DNA of 64,000 bases from Marisa cornuarietis (taxonomy: Eukaryota > Mollusca > Gastropoda > Architaenioglossa > Ampullariidae): the NCBI GenBank assembly GCA_004794655.1, contig SMMW01000634.1:2886501-2950500 (forward strand). Direction: 5' to 3'. The notes beneath the pieces were generated by a model. That model made no database searches and was not told the origin of the DNA. It worked only from the letters and a program-made list of their open reading frames with translations. Numbering within the stretch: the first letter of the stretch is position 1; each line of letters starts with the position of its first letter. The translations under genes were made by a program, and so were the position numbers. Below, one piece after another: positions 1 through 12,150 of the stretch.

Positions 1-528
1 TTAACCGACACATTTTTGTTAGAGTTCCTGTTTTGAAATAAAGGTTATCATTCTTGAGACTTGTTGCAAAAATGTCTTCTTTACAAACATTTCTTCGACA
101 GTGACCTGCCCTCCCGTTTTAAACAGCACTGGGTAGTGTAACGGGACCAGTGAAGGGAAAGAAAGAGACGAAACTTTAGTTGATGAGGCCTTTCCTAGCA
201 ACTCATGCAGTAGAAAATCAGGGAGAACTAAATTCACTTATTCGTCAAAGTTTTAAGTTAAATGAATAATCAAATAAAAGAAGTCCTGCGAGAGCGTGCG
301 TGTGTACCTGTGTGTTTGCGTGCATGCATGCGTATGTGTTTTGTGTAAAAGAGAGAGAGTCAATAACAGAGAGAGACTAACATGCACACGGATGAACAAA
401 CAGGTCGAACAAAAATCAAATATTGACTAGCTGACATCAGTGCCCTCTTATTCAGTAATTAAAACAGAATTGTAAACATTCCCCGCAAAGCTGTTTGTAC
501 AACACGAATACATGTCCCTCCCTCCCCC

Positions 529-570
<42 letters not shown>

Positions 571-943
571 ATGTATACATCCTTCGCCCTCACTCACAAA
601 TGAAAAATGATAACCATAAATTCTGAGAATTATAAATTAGCAACGACAGGCTTATGAAGCGCCATGAACAAAGGACAAAAGTCAAAAGTTTGTCTTTGCT
701 GTCCTCCCAAAAATGTGAGTAAGTATACAGTTTAATTCTTCTGTTTCAAAGAAAATGTTTCTTATTCTGTAATGAAATGCCAGTAACACACTCAGTGATG
801 ACATCAGTAATTTAGAAGAATGTCGGCTTGCAATGCCTACATCATTTACAGCTAACACTGTGTGTAGCTATTAACAGGACTGAAACCAATAGTGAAAGGC
901 AGAAAGTTAACAAAGGCCATAGAAGATCGTCAGACAACCTTAC
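1..943. other. Non-coding DNA, probably intron
   Basis: No convincing exon is seen on either strand. If the exon at 944-1667 is real, this stretch is the start of its first intron. I looked for a homeobox on the minus strand here and found none. It holds one dinucleotide repeat at 529-570 and a GT/GC-rich patch near 290-340. Confidence 0.4.
529..570. repeat. (CT)n(CA)n microsatellite
   Basis: A run of CT dinucleotides passes directly into a run of CA dinucleotides. Confidence 0.95.
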
Positions 944-1667
944 CAGCATGGACGGTGGGTCTGGTCAGGGACGGCCAACAGGGCAGGGAAGAAGTGAATG
1001 AATTCGGACAGACGCCATGTAGAGGGGAATCCCCGCACCTCGCCGGCATCCCCCGAGGGGAAGACTTGTCCATCGACCCTTCCTTCTCCTCTACGACGTT
1101 GCCGTAAATGGCTTTCTGTCCCAACCCTAGGTGTCCGGCCCTTGGGAGCTGGGTGGGTCTTTGCAGAATAGTGCCAGATAGCCTCGGGGTCTGGAAGAGA
1201 AGGCTGGGAGGTCCTAATGTCCCGCCACCCTTGGTACTGTTCTGGGTGGTGGTCAGCAATGAAGACCTCGAAGCACCGCAAGTGTCTTGACCACTGTCGT
1301 CGTCCGGCAGCACCGGAATAGGGGAGCCTGGCGACATCTGGCCACCGTCACACTTGCGACTTGACTGTCCATGGACGCTGCTTTCCGTCTGACAGCTCGC
1401 TTCCTCTTCGTCTCCGCAGTCTGAAGACCTTTGCAAAATTCTTTTGCGGGAGAAGCGTACACACGGGTCCTTCCGGTCTCCGGAGATTTCATCTTCCTTG
1501 CGAGTTTTAGATTCGTCTTTGGCTATGAGAGACTCAACACTAAACGAGATTTTCGTTCTGGTCTGCGAAACTGACGGACTCTGTTGGCTACAAGGGGACG
1601 AGGTGGGGTGGTCACGATGGCTGGACCTGTCCGTCGACACACGTCGTTTGAAGTCTACCTCGCTCAT
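944..1667 (-). CDS. Candidate first coding exon, homeobox-type regulator
   Basis: The minus strand has an open frame starting at an ATG at 1667 (context AAAATGA) and running 241 codons plus one base to a strong donor, CTG|GTAAGG, at 944/943. The product is hydrophilic, rich in Ser, Arg and Pro, with no membrane segment. Around residues 40-50 it carries SFSVESLIAKDE, which resembles the EH1-type Groucho-binding motif near the N-terminus of several homeobox repressors; EMX proteins have a similar motif followed by AKD, and MSX and NOTO proteins a similar core. The homeodomain itself would lie in an exon to the left, outside the window. The nearby CpG-rich block at 2040-2410 suits a developmental-gene promoter. 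Assignment to a homeobox class is inference from one short motif; the exon itself is supported by length, start context and donor. It could be a chance open frame. Confidence 0.42.
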
Positions 1668-2039
1668 TTTTCAAGCAAAGACCAGGACATTCCGCTGCCG
1701 TTTTCATATAACCGGACATCTGAGTACGAAGAAGGCCTGAAATTCTACAGCAAGGAAAAGTAGAGCTTCTATTGTTCTTCGTGCTTCTGTCCCATTCTTT
1801 TCCGTTTCACATCCTTCCACAGCTCTTGCGAATCAGCTGCCTGTCTGCAAAGGAAAATTCTATTACAGTTAAGACTGCTGCCAGTTACAGTATTAGCCTG
1901 AGAAAAAAAAATACAAAAAGTACAACGCTATTATGACTTCGCCGAGTTTCCAAAGCTTAATTTCCGGCGGAAATGACGTAATTTGAGAGCGCGAGAGATC
2001 AGAAGCTGTGTCTGATTCTGTGTCGACCAGGTGTAACAC

Positions 2040-2420
2040 AAACACGTCGCCCGCCTCAGCGTGATGGCGAAGGTAACTTCAGAAGAGATGGCAACAGACC
2101 TGATATTTACGTGCAGTGCTAAGTGCAGGTTTTTGCTCGTTAAAATGCGCGGGTATGTCAATGGCCGCTCGTCGGCGCATGCGCGTGAGGGAAGCTGACG
2201 TGGTGACTGTTGAGTCCATCACGTACCCGGTCAGATAAAGTGTTGCGAGGTGGTGGCGCCGGGAATCAATTACACGGGAGCCGCCAGAGCGCGAGAGCTC
2301 GTCCTGCCAGTAGCCAGGCCGGTAGTAGTGGGCGTGTCTTCCGACCCCGCCCCTTGGCTCCAGCCACGCCCACACCCGTCCCGCCCCCCCAGCCGTGTCG
2401 CTCTATCATGAGCATCTAAA
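2040..2420. promoter_or_regulatory. CpG-rich block with GC boxes
   Basis: This block is clearly richer in G, C and CpG than its surroundings. It contains CCCCGCCCC near 2344-2352, CCACGCCCAC and CCCGCCCCCCC. It lies several hundred bases upstream of the ATG at 1667 on the minus strand, as expected for a promoter of that candidate gene. No TATA box is obvious. Function is inferred from composition only. Confidence 0.4.
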
Positions 2421-2708
2421 GGACTTACCAGCCTTCGGAAGGTGATTTATTGCTAACTTTTCTATTGTGTCTAATGACTTGTGAATATCTGATCGGGATA
2501 TTAAGCAGCCCCTCGCTCCTTATTGTCTCGCAATCATTCTGTTTGCTTTCTCCTGTCAGTCTCTCTATGCCTTCATGTTGCCCATCAGCCAGCCTGCAGG
2601 TCTACCTGCCTGGTTGTCTTTTCTTCCTCCTTCCATCCATCTGTCATCCTGCCCGTTTCTTTAATTTGCTTTTCATTCTCTCTTTTTTGACTGTTGGTGG
2701 AGAATCTT

Positions 2709-2788
2709 TGTGTGTGTGTGTGTGTGTGTGCACGCGCGTGTATATACGTGTGTGTGTGCGCGCGCATGCGCGTGTGTGTGTGTGTGTT
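2709..2788. repeat. (TG)n compound microsatellite
   Basis: An imperfect TG/CG alternating purine-pyrimidine tract. Several open frames here are only translations of this repeat. Confidence 0.95.
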
Positions 2789-3387
2789 CGTGGTCCAACG
2801 TATCATCAGCATGTTTTTCGTCATTCAGTTAGACCTAAATGAGGCCATTTGTTCTTCTGACTGCTTGTCAATGCATGTGTACGAGATTGCCTGTCGTGTA
2901 AACAGCTCGAAATGAAGAACATTACAGGGCGCTGGCAGCCGAGCTTATGAAGTGGTTGGCATCCACTGCCATCGCCAGTTTTTCTATCTGTGGGGCCAGA
3001 CTCATACAAGATGCTCCTCGCTGCCAAAGTGTATTTGCGTGCTTGTGCATCGCTGAGTTGTGTGAGTGGCCCTGTGCTGGGAAGCTGAATGATACACACA
3101 ACATATAATTGTTTGGTCGCCGTGACGGTAAATGCCTCTTCATCTTCCGTGTTTGTAATATTTTTCTATTAATACCTCGCCATTTTCAAGATGCGCGTGT
3201 GGTTGTGCATGCTTGCGCACGGGGGTGGTGAGGGTAAGGAGGCGTGCGCTCTCACGTGGGATCTGTAAACAACTGTGGCAATTGAGAAGCTAGTGATCAC
3301 AGCCCTTAATTTAAAATAGTTCACGTGCAAGTTGTTAGTTAATGACACTACCAATTATTAATCATCATAGAGCAATCAAATAAGTTG
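2789..3387. other. Non-coding, nothing recognised
   Basis: Mixed-composition DNA. Only short open frames without splice support are seen. Confidence 0.4.
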
Positions 3388-3480
3388 ATATTATTATTAT
3401 TAAAGTAGATTTATATAGCGCAATTTTCAACCCCAGAGTCGACTCAATGCGCTTTCAAAAAAAAAAAAAATTAAAAAAAA
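3388..3480 (-). mobile_element. 3' tail of a LINE/SINE, with A-rich end
   Basis: On the plus strand an ATT trinucleotide run is followed by AAGTAGATTTATATAGCGC and, about 25 bases on, a complementary ATGCGCTTT, then A-rich sequence. The pattern of trinucleotide repeat, TATAGCGC and GCGC partner matches the 3' ends of the L2-type copies at 22.6 and 51.3 kb in layout but not base by base, so it is a related family inserted on the minus strand. Confidence 0.5.
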
Positions 3481-3589
3481 ATGATATTACGTTAGAATCC
3501 ACATTTTCTCAAAGAATGACGAACGCCGAAGATGTTGTTGCATGTTTTGGGAAAGTAAAGTAGTAATTTTTTAGTATATAAATACTTTT

Positions 3590-3700
3590 CCTCATTTTCA
3601 ATCTTTCCGTTGGATGCGAAACGTATAAGCGCTTATCATCAAGACAACAAAGATTGTAAGATTCTGGGTTCAGGTCTCGCTTTTGGACACACATAGCTTG
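3590..3700 (+). mobile_element. Possible tRNA-derived SINE head
   Basis: ACGTATAAGCGCTTATCATC resembles a pol III A box and GGGTTCAGGTCTC, about 40 bases later, resembles a B box. The cloverleaf is not intact, so this is not a working tRNA gene. Confidence 0.3.
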
Positions 3701-3747
3701 GTTTAGTTCCCAAAACAGGCTATACGTCCCTCATCATTCCCATTATG

Positions 3748-4200
3748 CTAGCTATACGGTTGTGAAACGTGGACCTTGCTTACTGAGAAGGAAAGATGTA
3801 TCCAAGTACTCGAAACAAAATGCTTAAAGGAGACTGCTCTATATCTCTTACAGGGACCAACAAGTTTGTACGAAGTGCAGTCGGTGCACTTGCTGGGCCC
3901 CAGGAAACTATTTTTAACACAATAAAATGCCGGAAACTGATCTGCTTCGGACATGTCTTCCGGCACGACATCCTCTCAAAGACAGTCCTCCGAGGATCCG
4001 TGGAGGACGGGCAACGACGAGGGAAGCATCAGAAGAACTGCATGGCGAACAGGAAGAAATGGACATCAGAAGCTCACCACTTCCCAAGACCGGCCCAAGT
4101 GCTGGGCCATGACAACCTATGCGTCTCACAGGAACCAGCGGGCCAGCCCCTCAGGTGGGAGGGCTTGCTTCAGGAATGGATAGCACTGGTTAAGGAATGG
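3748..4200 (+). pseudogene. C-terminal end of a LINE ORF2, frameshifted
   Basis: Just after 3750 one frame reads CETWTLLTEKERCIQVLETK; after a frameshift near 3840 another frame carries VGALAGPQE, then RKLICFGHVFRHD and LSKTVLRG, then a basic stretch ending near KKWTS. This order of motifs (CETWTL, GPQE, RRKLxWFGHVxRHDxLSKT, KNWxxNxKxWT) is what I know from the C-terminus of ORF2 in an RTE/CR1-group non-LTR retrotransposon common in invertebrates. No reverse transcriptase catalytic domain remains, so it is a dead 3' fragment. The same C-terminal motif ([12 protein letters not shown]) appears near 60.2 kb, so the family has at least two remnants here. Confidence 0.7.
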
Positions 4201-4261
4201 ATGATGATTTTGCTCCGGATGTCGGGGGTCTTCCACTCCGCTTATCTTCTTCTTTTCTTCT

Positions 4262-4400
4262 TCCTATACCTATAAAGCGCAACCACTGTTTGGTGGAAGC
4301 ACTTTGTATCAAGCGATAAACCATGGTCCTGCACTTTTACAAATACAAAATATCTAGTCGCACCAAAATAGCAAGAATGTTGATTACCATACAATGACGC
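4262..4400 (-). mobile_element. Retroelement 3' tail, TATAAAGCGC type
   Basis: Plus-strand CCTATAAAGCGCAACC is followed by GGTGGAAGCACTTTGTA. The second string recurs at 5115-5135 next to a CAA repeat. This looks like a shared retroelement 3' end lying directly after the LINE fragment at 3748-4200, though in opposite apparent orientation. Confidence 0.35.
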
Positions 4401-5430
4401 AAGACTTACTACAAAAATAAATACAAATACATAACATCTTTTTTAATCCCTTTCAGAAAATTAATTAATTAATATGCCATGCGAGTATAACATCAGACAT
4501 TACATGATGGTTAGGTCTAAAAAAATCCCTGCAGTTATGGGTATCGATGAGACGCGAGTGATGTTGGAGTGCAACCTACACAACAATGAACAGGAAGAGC
4601 ATTAATGTTCTAATTAACACCTGGGTAGGCGTACCACTATTTGGCTACTGCATATTGACACAGTAACCAAAGAGGATACCTCTTTGGCAGTAACGGTCAG
4701 AATAACGTAGTTAACCGCCAGTGTCCAATGACCTGAACTCGCGTTAGCCATCGCTGACTCTTCCAACGCAGATGATATGCTTTTCGCAGATAGTACTGAG
4801 GTTAACAGTTAAATGCAGATACATCTAATCAGTCGAGTAAAAAATATAAAAAAATTAAAGGTTAAAAAAAACCCAACAGAGAAACTTATATATGTGTTAA
4901 TACTTCATAAACACGAAGACTTGGCAGGCCTACAGGACATAAGAGCACGGCACTACAGATGGCAGAGGGCACCAACACCAGTAAACAACACCTGCGGCGA
5001 AAGAGAACGACAACCCTTCTCCCGGTCCCTTCCTTCCTTACCACCATCACCTCCAGCTTCCCCCTCTGCTCCCCCCTTGCCCCCCCCCCCTCCACAGTGC
5101 GAAATCGCCTTTCGGTGGAAGCACTTTCCCTTTCAAAGACAACAACAACAACAACAACAAAAACAACATAAACACGAAGAGCTCAGAAAATGATTCACAC
5201 TTAAGTGTCGGTATAGTGGTGTATAAATAGTACACATTCTAAACGCCTCTCAAGGTAAAGAAAATGATAGAGTTAACAAATATACAGCTCGTGCAACTTC
5301 ATTCTCGAAACAACCAAAGTAAGTCAAGCAGATACCTAATAAATATATCTAGAAGGTAGGAAGAAATTGATGTTTTACGCTGACCAGCAACTAAGGCTAT
5401 ATCAAGCAAACCAGCCAGTTTACAGCAACA
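4401..5430. other. Non-coding with a CAA repeat
   Basis: No exon is recognised. It includes a C-rich stretch near 5040-5092, a tail-like GGTGGAAGCACTTT at 5115-5130 and a CAA trinucleotide run at 5139-5167. Confidence 0.4.
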
Positions 5431-5439
5431 TGCAGAGCA

Positions 5440-5525
5440 AGAACTATCCCCGAGACAAAATGTGAACCCAGGACAGTCAGTCCTCATTGTGTTTGACAGG
5501 TATTAACACCGCCAAACAAAACGAG
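5440..5525 (-). mobile_element. Possible tRNA-derived SINE
   Basis: Read on the minus strand, GGCGGTGTTAATACCTGTC is followed some 40 bases later by CCTGGGTTCACATTTTG, which fits A-box and B-box spacing. No intact cloverleaf is seen. Confidence 0.25.
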
Positions 5526-8500
5526 ATTTCTGGAAACGTGCACCAGATGGGTCCTACCTACGACACACTTCACCCTCACTTCAGACACATCTGACCTCTC
5601 CCCTCCCCTCAAAGTCCCCGACCATCCAGCAAAAGAGCAAGGATGGAAAGCAGGCAAGAAGGGTTCCAGCAGGAAAAACGAACCCAGGACCTATGACAGC
5701 TTACCCCATTGTCTTCTTCGTTCGTCTCGTCCTTTACTACAAACGTCTCCAGACCCTCCCCAGCACCCTCCACCCTCACGGCATGAAATGACATAACTCG
5801 AAACCAGTTCCAATAACATAAATAATAATATTTTCAAGCTACGAACAAGAACCCGTGCATTCGGTTCTTGATTCAGCAAGTTATTAGTCTCATTTACAGA
5901 GTGCAAGGAGTTATTGTGAAGAAATAGGTTCACGACAAACACGGTAACTACAGGAGGAAAACAAGCTATTACCAGCTGAACCTATTTTCTGCTGGTAGTA
6001 GTTTAAAATTTTCCCCACATAAACTGATCTAGCCAGTGATAAGTGACGGAAGGCTGTATAGTCCTTTTTCGCGGATGAATACCCCGCAACGACTCTCTTT
6101 AGAAAGAAAGACGAGAGGAAGGATAAAGATAAAGGCAAAGTTCGTCAGATACCTCCTTCCCTTTTACAAAAACGTCACTATTGATATACTGCGAGGATTA
6201 ATTGTGTCACGCTCTGCTTGATAGCAGGGCCAGTCTTTGATCTGATTACTGAGCCCAGTGCTGTGTCGATTGTATGAATTGTGATTTGAAGATTTTTTTT
6301 ACCCCTTCTCGCTTAGAAAGCTCGACTTTAGAAGTGGGGTTAAACGGTTTTTAATGGGTCTCCCCTCACCCTTCCCCCTTTCACACACACACACAAACAC
6401 ACCTATTCACCTCGCCTTTGCTCCCTTGCTAGTCCTTGCGGTGTCCCCTCCTCCACTGTAATAAGTAGTTCTTCTTTTTTACTGGTCAAGAAATGTTTTA
6501 CAAAATATTTTGGAAAGTGCCAGAGGTAACAGCTTGTGGTAACATTTATTTTTAAATGTTCTTTCTCCGAAAAGTAAATGGGAGACAATATCCAAGAGTG
6601 AGCTGACTCTTCTCAACTTAAACAATAGCAACATAAAACAATAACATTAATTAATTCATTAATTTTCAGTGATCCTAATTGTTGTAGTATTGATTAATCT
6701 TAGTTCTTATTCTCCATTTTCGCTATGTCTTATACATTTTATCCAGCTAGTTAACACATCATTTTAGAATTTGGGGAACTACTTTACTTTCATTTAAATT
6801 CGCATAAAATACGTAATGGTACTTATCCCCAATATTATTCTGGCTGCATTTTGTACGTAGGCGTTTACATCTTGACTTGAATATTATATCGCAACCTTTA
6901 TTTATAGACAGGTTAATATTTATTGATCTAAACCTAATGAAAGGTATTAAATGGCTGTATAGTAGAGCAGAAGTATACACTTTGCAGTTCTGTAATTATA
7001 AAAAGATTTCACTAACGTCTATTTCAGAAAACAGGAATGTGTATACTGATCACATAAACACACGCGCTCGTGTTCCTCACATACAATGAGTATTAATCAA
7101 ACACTTTCTCAAAATCTAGGTAATGCACAGAAAAGACGTTTCTTTTTATTTAGAGAGAAGAAGTTTGCTATAGTAAGTAGAGTAGAAAAATGGTCTTTGT
7201 TATTGTTTTATTGTCAGTGCATGGCTTAACTGAGTACTGCGTACTGTCTTCATTTAAATCATCACATTGGTGACCATTATTATTCTTCCGTGTTTAATAA
7301 ATTCCAGTAAGAACTTGTGTCCAAGATTTCACGTTTTCTCATCTTCTACAGCGGTATATGTTTAATGTAATTACACCCGGACAGTCTATGTCGGAAAATA
7401 ATTCATAGGACTCTAATGCCATAAAGTTTTAACAATGGAAGATAGATAAAAGAATAATGGTTAATAATTGACAATAGTCTTATCACGAAGTGCATCACCA
7501 GTATCGACACTGTCTCCCTACGATTCACAACAGCAAGCCGCCTGTCTTATAAAATTAAGCCAGAATGTGACCATAATCATTACTAGACCTGTCCTGTGAC
7601 GAACAGGCAACAAATGGATAACTTACATCGTCAAGCAGACAAGCACCCTTCTTAAAAACAAAACATTTATCACTGCCGCTTACAACATCAGAGATCTTGC
7701 CTTTGCAAGCATTACCATCTCATCAAAGGCATAAATAATCTTCATCTATTTCAAATTTATTCTTTTTTTGATAAATTTTGATCTTTTAGAAAGACAATGT
7801 CTGATCAACACCAACATACCACCGGTTTTTAAAACGATTTTTTTTTAAAGAAACCTGTTTTCTTAATAATTAAGTGCTGTTTAACACTGAAGTCAGTGCC
7901 AACTAATTTATTCTGTTATACAGATGACATCGTAAACAGAAATGCAGCAAAAACTCAGCAAACCCAGGGGATATAAGTTTAGTCATAACACAGCACCCGT
8001 TGTCTGGTTTGCAGGACAGCACCTCTGTGTTGTGTTTTCTTTGGATGGAGAAGCGGATGACCGAGTTGTGAGAGCCCTATCGTCAGAACTGAGGCGCGCT
8101 GGTTCCATGCCCGAGTAGCAAACTTCCCTCAGTGGACCCAGCTGGTGGGAATGGGTACCTGGCTTTATAGAGAGTTGGGGAAGGTAAGGCAGCGATGGAG
8201 AGGAGATGGGCACTTCCCTCACGTAAAGCTGCTCCCAAGAAAATTGAGGTCCCTAACACCTCACCACCAACGATCTCTCAACCAGAACAGATAGGTGTTG
8301 GCCAAGATGTGGAAGATCCAGACAGAGGCAGATCATGCCGGACTCGCTCGCGCATTAAGCAGGGTACGTCACGCTTCGCTTTCATCGTTTTGTTTCTGCT
8401 ACCCACTACCTCAAATTGCTACTTCGGCAAGAGCAAGCAACTGTGACAGCAACTTTGTCAGCCTCAGAACTTGATTTTCAGTTAGATCGCTCTTTATTCA

Positions 8501-10433
8501 TGTCAATGAAGCTGAAATGGTCTGTGTCAATAGAAGACCCTCACAGTGAAAGAATGCTGTAAGTTATTCCACGCACATACGCTCGAACCTATTTGTTGGT
8601 CTGCGCACGGTACTAAGAAAACTGCTCGGTGCTTATTGGATGTTGCCACAGGACACCGATCCAAACGAAAGACCTTCATTTGGTAAAATATACTCCTTCT
8701 GCGTTTGGTTTCTGGATGTTGCTCCCGATCGTATTTATTTCTAATGTTCTTCTGAGGTAAATAAAATATTAAAGGTTATACAAATAAAAAAATAAAGGAA
8801 ACTACCTCCTCTACGAATCAGAGCACGTTTGGATAAACTAATTATGTAGGATCTGTCAAGAAAGACAGAAAAGAGCACGGTTAGAGGGAGGAAAGGGAAC
8901 GAGCCGCTATGAGTTGGCACCACTGCAGCTTTTATTTCCCTTTTCTTTACAAACCAGCGGGGTCTCTGGCCTCCCCCATTTTTTCATCTGCTCCACGTGA
9001 CTGCACCAGGATCACCCGGCCGACGCCGAGTACCCCGGATAGAGTTCTCGACACTATTTCGCTTGTTCCACTGCGCATGTGCGCGGCACCAGTAGATGCT
9101 GTGAGCTCCCAGGACCTCCAGGTCAGTTCACGGACTCTTAGGACTATTCCGGCAGCTGGGCAGGTGTGACCTCTGGAATCTCCACTGACTGGCATTAGTG
9201 AAGTTCAAGAGTGTTGTTGACGGCACACAGAGAGGGAACATTTTTCTCAAATATTTGTTAACATGCACGTGCTAAGTTCTCCTTCAGGTGTTTCGTGCTT
9301 ACCCTTGGCTCCTGGAATTAATTGCAGAAAATGCCGATAGTTTGACTTTTTAACATTGCCTGCTAAAAAGTTCCATAATGGTTATTACTTCACTCGACTG
9401 AAAAGCAGGTAACAGACCTGTCGCTGGAATATTCCCCGAATCCACTTTTCTTCTTCCCCCGTCAGGAATGATTCTTGATTAATCAGGGAAGAGTAAGGTA
9501 CTCGAAGAAGAGACTCCAGTCCTGCTTCTAGACACCGTGCTCTAGGGTTAGTGGACCGCACATTCATTGCTCCTGCGACCATTAAATAGACTGCAGGCTT
9601 TTGAAGTGTGAAGGTGTACGTGGGTATCGTAAAGTCAAGATGGTGCAGCTGTTCGCACTTGAAAGATAAATTTTAACCCTCGAACCTCCAATTAAATCGT
9701 CTCTTGCGATTTCATGTCATCGTTTGTGCAAGAGTTATCTGCAAGTGATGCAGGCCGTGTCTCACCTGATGGAGAGTCGAGGACTTTCACACAAGGTGTA
9801 GGCGTCTTTCTCTTCTTCATGATGGAGCATGACATGATATTTACAATACAAAGTTGGTTTTTAGTGGGAGAATCAAAGGTTGGAAATGTCGAATTGTGTA
9901 CAAAAGAAGACAAGACGTCTATTTAGCCGAGAACTGACACGACGACCTGTAAAGTAACGATTTGGTACTTAAAAAGTGAAGTTAAATTCGACCTGAGATT
10001 CGCTTTTGAATATATTCTTACTAAGCATTCGCGAAACCTGTTTTTATTTTTCAAATTGTAGGACTGTTGTTTCTGACTTTACACCGATATTATTAGGTTT
10101 TGTGTATTTCGGTAGCTACCTCGATTTTTATTTGACAGAAATTCATTTGTCAGAGGTCGATGAGCAACAATACAGATATTAGACTCTTGAGTATTGTCTT
10201 TCCCTCCTTCGTTCATTTTATGTTTTTCTTTCAGGTTCTTGGTTCAGTTTATTGTTGCTTCTTTCTTTCTTTTGCTTACTTCACTCTTTCTTTGGCCATT
10301 CAAAGAATAAGGCAAACTGTTCTTTACCAGATGATAGAACTCTGTGTCAACTCGAAATTGATTCCGTGAAACAGATCAATAGCTTGATAGATGATAATCA
10401 GTGTTAGCTACCGTGAGAGACAGATAACTAGGG

Positions 10434-10438
<5 letters not shown>
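5526..10438. other. Gene-poor AT-rich stretch
   Basis: I see no supported gene in these 4.9 kb. Only short open frames are present and none has both splice signals and a recognisable product. A GC-richer island at 8930-9200 and an open frame at 8195-8446 were examined without a family match. A short CA run lies near 6382-6400. Confidence 0.4.

Positions 10439-10483
<45 letters not shown>
10439..10483. repeat. (TG)n microsatellite
   Basis: An uninterrupted TG dinucleotide run of about 22 units. Confidence 0.95.
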
Positions 10484-10485
<2 letters not shown>

Positions 10486-10547
10486 TTGCTTACTTCCCTT
10501 TCCGTTAACCGAGACCACGGGTGCCGCCAGTTCCAGCGGTGACTTAC

Positions 10548-10852
10548 CTGTTTACCTGGGTGACAAATCGTTGCCTTTGATCCGCCGTCAGGGTCGGTAA
10601 CTGGAGCGAAGTGCTGGCCGTCACCGTGGGCTCCGGAATGGCGCGGCAGTCGCAGTACACGAGCCGACCAGCGACTTTGGTTTCACGGTAGAACACATGT
10701 TCAGACCAAGGGTTGGGAAGAAAGAGCCCAAGGTTCTGAGCGCACGGACGAGAAGTTATCGAGAGTGGGCGCAGTCTGGAAGAGACGCATTTCAGGCCCG
10801 TGACAAGGAGAAGAACGAAAGAAGTAAATAAATAGCTCTCGCGATGGATCAT
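10548..10852 (-). CDS. Candidate first exon of a secreted or membrane protein
   Basis: On the minus strand an ATG at 10852 opens a frame of 101 codons plus two bases, ending at the donor AACAG|GTAAGTCACC (exon end 10548), which is close to the ideal donor consensus. The first residues, MIHRESYLFTSFVLLLVTG, have a short basic start and a hydrophobic core ending near LKCVSS, the layout of a signal peptide. The following 75 residues hold three cysteines and no recognised domain. I do not recognise the family. No downstream exon was identified to the left. Support is the pairing of a signal-peptide-like start with a strong donor; a chance frame remains possible. Confidence 0.33.
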
Positions 10853-12146
10853 ACAACGTGCTACTAAGACAATAACAGTGTCGATTCGTACCTACGAAAA
10901 TACACATCCTGGTCAATTCATGTTTGTGTGACAATCTCCCTCAAAAGGGGCGGGCAAATGGATCTTTCGTAGCCTAGAGACGTAGGCATTGAAGCTGTAT
11001 TGGTAGTTGCTAATATATTGCTGTTTGTTTCACTATAAATTGTACAGTTATGGGTGTGTGCGAATAACAATATTTACAGCATAAGTAATGGATGGTTGAT
11101 ATGTCTGCTGCGAATATCGCCTCTGAACGCTCGAGAACAAGAAAGGATTACACTCCCCAACAGAGCAAATATTGAACTCATTGGAACTAATTCTGGGGGT
11201 TATTAAGCTGGCAACATTCATGGGGAGACAAATAGGTCTGTTGTCAGATGTGACAGAAGGGAAGGATAGGGAGAAAGAAGAGAAAGAAGGAGAGGCGGAG
11301 GAGGGAAGCACGGTGAAAAAAGGAGGACCTCCCCCCGCCATTGACTGGGACGTCCGGGCAGCAGACTGGGCGTACCCAAGTGGCAGGACGGAAACCCTGT
11401 CTCTGTAACGGGTGACAGGCGCACATAGTTTTGGCGCCAGGTGAAGTCGAAGAAGACAATGGGGCAGGTAGGTTCCTCTTCTTTCTTTCTTTTTTTTTTT
11501 AACTACCCTCAACCTGCCTAACGTAAGCGCGAGTAGCAGCAGAATGAGACTGACTCGACTTCGAGGGGTCGGTGGTGGGAAGACAAATGAGTTGTGGGAT
11601 CGACAGGAGGACCGCTTGGGCATCAGAGGACCTGAATATTTATAGACAATGCGAGTTAAGAACCTCTTTTTCTGACTGTACGGTAGATTCGGAGATGTTG
11701 ATATGTTGATTCTGTGTGTAAATTGACAGCTCCATTTTAATTGACAAATCGTGTTTCGCTCGTCTCTACAAACTCCAGACGGTAGGCAACAATAATGCAT
11801 ACCATGCAAAAATATAAAAAATAGCAAAATATTAAAGCTATATATAATATGTATAACAAACTAGCAATGACACACGTCTGACTGATATCCGCAACACAAG
11901 GCTGTCGTATAACAGGACTGATTATCATGGCAAGCTGCTACCATGGTAAACACAAGATAATTTGAAAAGGAGCGTAATGTATTTACTGATTGAAGAACAC
12001 GTAGTTGCTGATTTTGTCTGCCATACACGGCCGTACGGTGATCACACGTCTGAGATCGCAGCTATGAACTAAAATAAAACAAGTGGCAGTCTCTAAACGC
12101 CTAATGGGTGCAGAGAGTTGAGGGTCAATAGCTCTTAAGTCTTTCC
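10853..12146. other. Non-coding, nothing recognised
   Basis: A 259-codon open frame runs on the minus strand at 11048-11827, but it is low in complexity (Ser, Leu, Pro, Lys runs) with no motif or splice support, so I leave it uncalled. A purine-rich tract lies at 11255-11325. Confidence 0.4.
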
Positions 12147-12150
12147 TTAG

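Noticed and set aside
2450..2842. Open frames encoding Cys/Val or His/Thr repeats
   Set aside because: They are translations of the TG microsatellite.
3590..3700. Functional tRNA gene
   Set aside because: A- and B-box-like strings are present, but the acceptor and anticodon stems do not pair, so it is at most a SINE head.
8195..8446. Possible exon encoding a Lys/Arg/Pro-rich peptide
   Set aside because: A possible GTACGT donor is present, but there is no convincing acceptor, start context or family match.
8947..9195. GC-rich island with open frames on both strands
   Set aside because: No motif and no strong splice pair; it could equally be a regulatory island.
11048..11827. 259-codon open frame on the minus strand
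   Set aside because: It is low in complexity, with runs of Ser, Leu, Pro and Lys, no motif and no splice support; its length is explained by a purine-rich tract that avoids stops.
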